NCBI GenBank assembly: GCA_003996215.1
Contig: QJPP01007588.1
Location: forward strand, 1 to 64,000
Source: Jaltomata sinuosa
Taxonomy: Eukaryota > Streptophyta > Magnoliopsida > Solanales > Solanaceae
Length of the DNA stretch: 64,000 nt
Direction of reading: 5' to 3'
Positions 58,955 through 64,000 of the stretch are shown one piece after another; position 1 is the first letter of the stretch, and each line of letters starts with the position of its first letter. The position numbers and the translations under genes are program-made. The notes beneath the pieces are model-generated. The model saw only the letters and a program-made list of their open reading frames with translations. It ran no database searches and had not been told where the DNA came from.

Positions 58955-60505
58955 CTACTCATCATCATCCTCCCCCTGAGCTGCGTCGGAGCTAGGGCCT
59001 ACTCCTCTCTCACGGGCATCCGTTTTCTACCGAGACTCGAATAGTGCTTGCTGAAACTCTAGATCGTTCTCTTCATCATTCTCATCATCATCCTCTACCA
59101 AAGAAGCAAATAGATCATCCATAAGGACAGGAGTCTGACGTGGTGCAGCCATGGCATCATCAAGTGCAGTCAGATCTGCTGCTGACATGGTTGCTTTTCA
59201 TTTAGCCTTGTTGAAATCCTTCCATAGAGCAGTGACCGTGTGCTCTACGACCTCAACCCTATTGCAAAGCGTGCTTACACTATCCACGATATCCTTTATG
59301 GCGGCCTTAACTATTTTCTGAATTAGTCCTGGTAGCCTCTTCGCTAAAGAGTCCAATTGGGACATATGAGAGTATGTCATATCGACTAGCTTTTGAAGGC
59401 TAGTTCAGGCTAAGGACGAGATAGAAGGTAAAGGTCCAGGAGGGGCACTAGCTAAAAGATTTCTCGATGCCGCGGGAGTAGGAGTGTCGGATACTGACCT
59501 AGTTGGAGAAGAGGCATTGGCCTCAAGGTCAGCCTCTGAGATTTTCACACTCGCAAAAGTCTGCAACTTCCGCTTCTGTATTTTAGGGGCATCAACATCT
59601 ATCTTCTCAATATCAATCACTTCGGTCGCAGGAATGGACTTGTCAAAATCAAAATAAGGAATCCCGACTTTGGCACATAAATTGCTAATGAGAACTTGGA
59701 AGGGGAATGAGGCACCGGTTTGATGATCTTTCCTTTTAATTACCACGGCTATAATTTCTCCAAAGCTTACATGCACCCTTGACATGACGCAAACAACTAG
59801 AATAGCCCCCTCATGGGTAATCTTCTGATAATTCTAAGAGGGCAAGAAATGGGAGCAAATGAAATCATACCAATTCCAAGCCTCAAAATGGAGATCCTGA
59901 CGCAGAATCACACCACCCATGGTAGCCCAAAGAGGTTCCCCTGGGGCAATGATCGGGGCAGCCCAATCTAGCGGTTTCAACTTTGGAGAAACTTTCACTG
60001 CATACACAGTCCCCAAAGCAGTGGGTGTATTCCAATAGATAGAGTTAATGGCTCCAGGAGTAACATCAACCTCCTTGCCCCTAACCATCACTGAGTCCAA
60101 GCAAGGAAAGTCCTTGACATTACCCGTGTATTTCAAGGAATCCTTCTTGGGTTGGTAGGATGCATAGAATTCAAGGAACACTTGTGGGTAGTATCCTCCC
60201 GGCACATCTACAAATGGAAACCACTCTCGCACAATGAAGTGGTGGTGGAAGTTTGGCAGATCATCCCTAATTCCAGCAAGGTTGAAACTACACTGCGGAG
60301 TAAAGGACCTTTAAACTTTGTACTTGTCATAAAGGGGCTTCATTCCCTCCATACAGAATTTGATTCTATCATGCTCGTTGACTGGCATAGGAGGAGCTTC
60401 TAGGGTAGCAGCGGGAGTTTTCTTCTTCCATTTGGTTTTTCTTGTTGAGGTAGGTGTTAGGGGTCGTCTTGAGTTCCTGCCAGAATTTACCCTGCTGAAA
60501 GACAT
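58955..60505 (-). pseudogene. T32-type putative plant transposon protein, five stops
   Basis: One frame of 516 codons from ATG 60505 (MSFSRVNSGRNSRRP) to TAG 58955. Order: basic Ser/Thr/Lys-rich N-terminus, FCMEGMKPLYDKYK, the core EWFPFVDVPGGYYPQVFLEF, SVMVRGKEVDVTPGAINSIY, FEAWNWYDFICSHFLPS, then GEIIAVVIKRKDHQTGASFP, a coiled-coil-like stretch (59200-59380) and an acidic tail (VEDDDENDEEND, GEDDDE). Stops interrupt at 60313, 59836, 59407, 59200 and 59029, yet there is no frameshift. The family is retroelement-associated; function unknown. Confidence 0.85.
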
Positions 60506-60669
60506 TGTCTAGAAAAATGATATGAGTACCAAAGGAAAACAAAACAAAATCTTTTTGTATTTTTTTTCAAAATTGAAGGAAAGAGGTACTATAAGAAGTA
60601 AACAAAAGAAAAAGAAATTGAATGCATAATGAAGAAAAAGTCACCAAGTGAATTGTTTGCATGTGAGTG
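60506..60669 (-). promoter_or_regulatory. T-rich leader of T32 gene
   Basis: On the minus strand a T/C-rich stretch leads to TTTTTCTAGACA and the start codon, corresponding to the T-rich stretch and CAG before 40858 in the other copy. A splice acceptor is possible here but not clear. Confidence 0.4.
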
Positions 60670-62095
60670 TGATAAGTTGGTATTCTACCTACTTATTTAG
60701 CTTCTAATCTTATGCTTTTGCTAGTATAAAGTGGGAAAATAGTGCAATTAACACAAATTACTTCTATTTTACAGGTTTCTGTGTTTTAAAAGTGTTTGGG
60801 AAGGATTCAGGTGAAAACAAGTCAAAATGGAGCTTACTGGAGTTGTTGGTCACTGGCAGTAGAATGTTCATCACGATCGCAAGCCATAGCTCACGTGATC
60901 ATGGTCAACTAGAAGTCAACGCTACATGACCACGAGGGATGTTCCATGCGATTATGATGAACAAAGAGACAACACCTCGCGATTGCGAGGTGAAGTCACG
61001 CGACAGTGACAAGGAGAATCACAAACCATTGCAATCGCGAGGTGCACTCACATGACCGCGATGAAGAAGTCAGTAGCTGCAGGACATAATTAGAAAATCA
61101 CATCTTCGAAAATCCCAATCCATATAAAACTCTTCTCAGTCATTTTTGGGGGAGAATTCTGGATTTTTTCAATTGTTCTTCAACCAATTCATCCTTAGTC
61201 TTACAGTGAACAATTTAGGGCTATCTTGGAGAGCAAGTTCATCCTTCAACATCTTTGGCGTAAAGATTGGAAGCTTTTATTGTAAAATCCTTAGTTCTTT
61301 TCTTCAACCCTTGCTTTGTATTGCTAAATCTATTGGTGTGTTGGTTGATCTGAGATTTGGATATTGTGTTAGATATAAATAATATTTGGGTGTGATTTCT
61401 TATCTTGTTCTTTTACAGTTTATTAAATATCTTCTAGTTTATGAATTGGATCCTTGAATCTCTAATTAATCTTGTGCTTGAATTGAATCTAAAGGGAGTG
61501 ATCAACCCTTGGACTTGCCCCTTTTATCTTGATTTGGCTTGAGAAAGTGAATTAAGGTGGGCAAAGATTGATTATCACTAACTTGAGGCTCTAACCCTCA
61601 TTTAAGGAATTAGCTAGAAATAGTAATTCTAGTGTTGCCATAATTGGAAGAGCTTTGTTAATGCTTAGCTGGGTTCGAGAGAACTGGTTGGGGTATATTT
61701 GTCGATGGTCGAGAGATGTTGGTAAATTATCAATACTTCCAAGGTTTGTTTCATTTGACTCATGATTAATCTAGTTTGTATTTGGTAAACTTGTAATGGA
61801 TCGTATAGATTTGAAGTAATACCCATTCCCAAATCTCTCTTGTGATCCTTGTGTTGGGAAGAGTTGGTCAACGTCGCAATTGCAACATCGCTTGTGTTTT
61901 TGACTACAAAACCCCCCATTCATTTTACTTACTTTTCTCCTTAAATTTGAATAAGTTGCTTTAATTCTTTACTATCTCAATCGCGATTACATTATTCTAT
62001 ATCGGATTGACCCCGACTCCCATCGAGAATATAAATGTATTTTTCTTTGACGATCGCATTCACCTCCTAACGTAGAGTGTATTTGTGCATTATCA
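60670..62095 (+). mobile_element. LTR inserted upstream of T32 gene
   Basis: 1426 bp running from TGATAAGTTGG to GTGCATTATCA, with a perfect six-base terminal inverted repeat TGATAA/TTATCA. An island of CACGATCGC words lies at 60860-61075 and CATATAAAAC at 61121-61130. Flanking five-mers are GAGTG and AAAAT, so there is no TSD. The AAAATGGC just after it could be a stub of an Asp-type primer site, which would make it a truncated element, not a clean solo LTR. Confidence 0.75.
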
Positions 62096-63700
62096 AAAAT
62101 GGCCACATGCGATTCGCAAGTGGAGACTTGTGCTTTGCATGTGACTTCACACATGCTAACAGAATGCTTGGGCAAGGGGCATTGCATGGGCGAAGGCATA
62201 TGTGTTTTGCATGAGTCAACAAGCATCATGCATATTCATTCGCCCCTTGCTAGAAGTAAGTTGTCAGGTCCTGCCCTCCACATGCATTGTCACCTATGTT
62301 TCACATGTGAAGACTTGCGAAATGCATGTGGAACGCAGGTGAGAAGCAGTGAGAATTTTTCAATTCTATGCTTCCACTTGCGTTGCACATTCGATTCGCA
62401 AGGCAACATCGGTGGCACGCAAGTGCTTAAGAGGCAAGAGCAAAACGTAACAATACTATGGCATGGCAAAACAATATTTGACCAATATTTAAGTTATTCA
62501 GGTACTCAGACTTCCCCGAAAAACTTCATAATCATTCAAGACCAAGGAATTGACAAAAAATAAAGGATCAATGATTTCCCTTAAGAAGGATGTTACCCCA
62601 TCCATCATCAGGAACATCAAGCACTACGATTATCTTGAAAATACATTCAAACACAACAATAATCACTCCACTCAACCAAAGCGCTCACTGAATAATTCAT
62701 AATAGACCACAATGAGATGCAATTTCATCCCAACACAACACTATTTTGAAATAAACCCACAACAACAATGATTTTTACTTAAGAACGACATCATCTAATC
62801 TATCATTGGGCCAAATCAAGCATCATCACAAGTGGGTTACTCAGATTTCACCTCAAACTAAAACATTTAGGGTAAAAATTAACACAAACAACATGCATAT
62901 TCCAAAAAACAAGATCTATCAAGTTTGCAAACCACATAATAAAAAGAAAACCCCAAAATTTAGGTTTAAAAATTAGATCTGAAGCATAAACACAATATGA
63001 TAGAATCTAAGTAGCATGCTTTACTAATAATGTTCCCAAAATACTTAAAAGTAGCAATTTAATATTGGGAAACTTACCATAAGTGAAGAAGAGGTTGTGA
63101 GGAGTGAAAAAATAAAGTTTTGAGGCCTACAATTGTGACCACAAAAATTAGACCAAAATATTTAATGGTGCGGCGGTGATGAAATAGTGGTGGAGTGGTG
63201 GAGAAGAAAAAAGAGAGTGTGGTGAAGAGTTTGGAAGATTGAGGGATTTGTGAGAGAGGTTTTCTTGAAGGTTTGTAGGTAATAATGGTGGGAAAAGGGA
63301 GAAGAAAGCAGTTATAAGGTGAAAAAGAAGAAGAAAAGGTGCGGGTTAAAATTTTGGGTCGAGTCAGTCAATGAGTAGGTTAACAAAAATTCAAAACATA
63401 CATGTGCCTGAGGTGCGATGTGAATTTCACAACTGGTCACTTGCGTTTCACATACAGCTTTGCAGGTGACATGTTCAACCGATTTTGTTGCCATCACACT
63501 ATTTGAAGAATGCAACGGCATGTACAGCCATGAGTCGCCATGTGCGATTTCCCCTCACATCGCATATGCCTTCTGATTATTTCTATTTTTCTTCAGTTAC
63601 TACCAAAAGGGGGAGACGCCACATGCGATCGCGAGTCAGCATATGCGATGCGCAGGTGGTGTCACACATCTCCTCTGAAATTTTTCCACTTAGCTATTTT
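62096..63700 (-). promoter_or_regulatory. Promoter-like spacer, inverted copy
   Basis: Minus-strand counterpart of 39113-40857: island of TGCGATCGCGA/GCGAATCGCATG words (63410-63690), ACCTTATAACTGC at about 63310, C/T-rich leader (63110-63300), AT-rich middle with two related halves, and a second island (62100-62420). No coding; the 154 aa plus-strand frame at 62099 is island sequence. Confidence 0.5.
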
Positions 63701-64000
63701 TCAATCTCCATGCATTCCTAAAAACACACCAAAAATAACAAGAAGTAAAGTAAATAAATCAAAAACACTTGGGTTGCCCCCGAAGAAGTGCTTGATTTTA
63801 CGTCGTGACTCGATGATGGTACCCACGGATTAATCATTGCTCAGGGTTATCCCAATATGCATATGATTGGCATAATCCAATCTGAAACACCAAAAGTACT
63901 TCTTCAAGATTTTCATCACCTCCTCTCTTTGTTAAGCTGATAACATCATAGATATGGATAATGAAAGATTGCTATTAGGATCCATGTGCATATCCACCAA
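63701..64000 (-). pseudogene. Pol-like C-terminal tail, second copy, cut by window end
   Basis: A minus-strand frame ends GTIIESRRKIKHFFGGNPSV, a hydrophobic stretch and TGA at 63701. One TAA lies upstream of the shared block. It aligns with the tail at 38801-39112 and runs off the window. Confidence 0.55.

Noticed and set aside
60665..62100. GAGTG before 60670 and again at 62075 as a TSD
   Set aside because: The second copy lies 20 bases inside the LTR end defined by the perfect TGATAA/TTATCA inverted repeat, so chance is more likely.
62099..62563. 154 aa plus-strand frame rich in Cys, His and Met
   Set aside because: Its composition follows the GCATGTG-type word island. It is antisense to the host element and not shared with the copy at 40390-40700.

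Overview
The window is plant nuclear DNA, almost certainly from a Solanaceae species: it carries a SINE of the Solanaceae SolS/TS type, Tekay/Del-type chromovirus polyproteins, LTRs primed by tRNA-iMet and by tRNA-Asp, and AT-rich low-complexity DNA. I see no host protein gene, no rRNA or tRNA gene and no CRISPR. Every recognisable coding stretch belongs to a decayed retrotransposon. The window is a stack of nested insertions, and target-site duplications (TSDs) let much of the stack be peeled apart.

Layout. 1-509: end of a plus-oriented Tekay-type LTR. 968-22117: one old solo LTR of the tRNA-Asp-primed family, TSD CTTTC/CCTTC. It is split by a minus-oriented solo LTR (1492-3466) and by a 17.6 kb minus-oriented non-coding element (3831-21431, TSD TTATG on both sides). 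The 5' LTR of that element is itself split by a complete but dead plus-oriented Tekay element (9419-18660, TSD GTTAC on both sides). 22118-25403: AT-rich DNA with a SINE (18-bp TSD) and two Helitron-like 3' ends. 25404-38060: minus-oriented Tekay element whose two LTRs do not match in U3 and whose flanks do not match. 38061-41374: plus-oriented fragment with an Athila/Tat-type protease, a pol-like tail and a T32 (putative plant transposon protein) pseudogene. 41374-50475: gutted minus-oriented Tekay derivative with gag remains only. 50476-64000: a second copy of the T32 host element in opposite orientation, interrupted by a three-LTR block (50644-58739, TSD CATAA on both sides) and by a further LTR (60670-62095).

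The parts relate as autonomous and parasitic elements. The two Tekay copies once encoded Gag, protease, RT, RNase H, integrase and a chromodomain, but both have lost catalytic residues. The large non-coding elements keep only LTRs, primer sites and conserved internal blocks, so they must have moved with proteins supplied in trans. The T32 reading frame follows a protease/pol-like fragment and a promoter-like region in both inverted copies, so it looks like an accessory cassette of its host retroelement.

Most unusual: (1) the three-LTR block, whose outer LTRs belong to different subfamilies yet share a TSD; (2) a recurring GC-rich island of repeated short words just upstream of the TATA box in many unrelated LTR families; (3) pseudogenes interrupted only by in-frame stops, with no frameshift. 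Coordinates were read by eye; alignments and percent identities were not computed.
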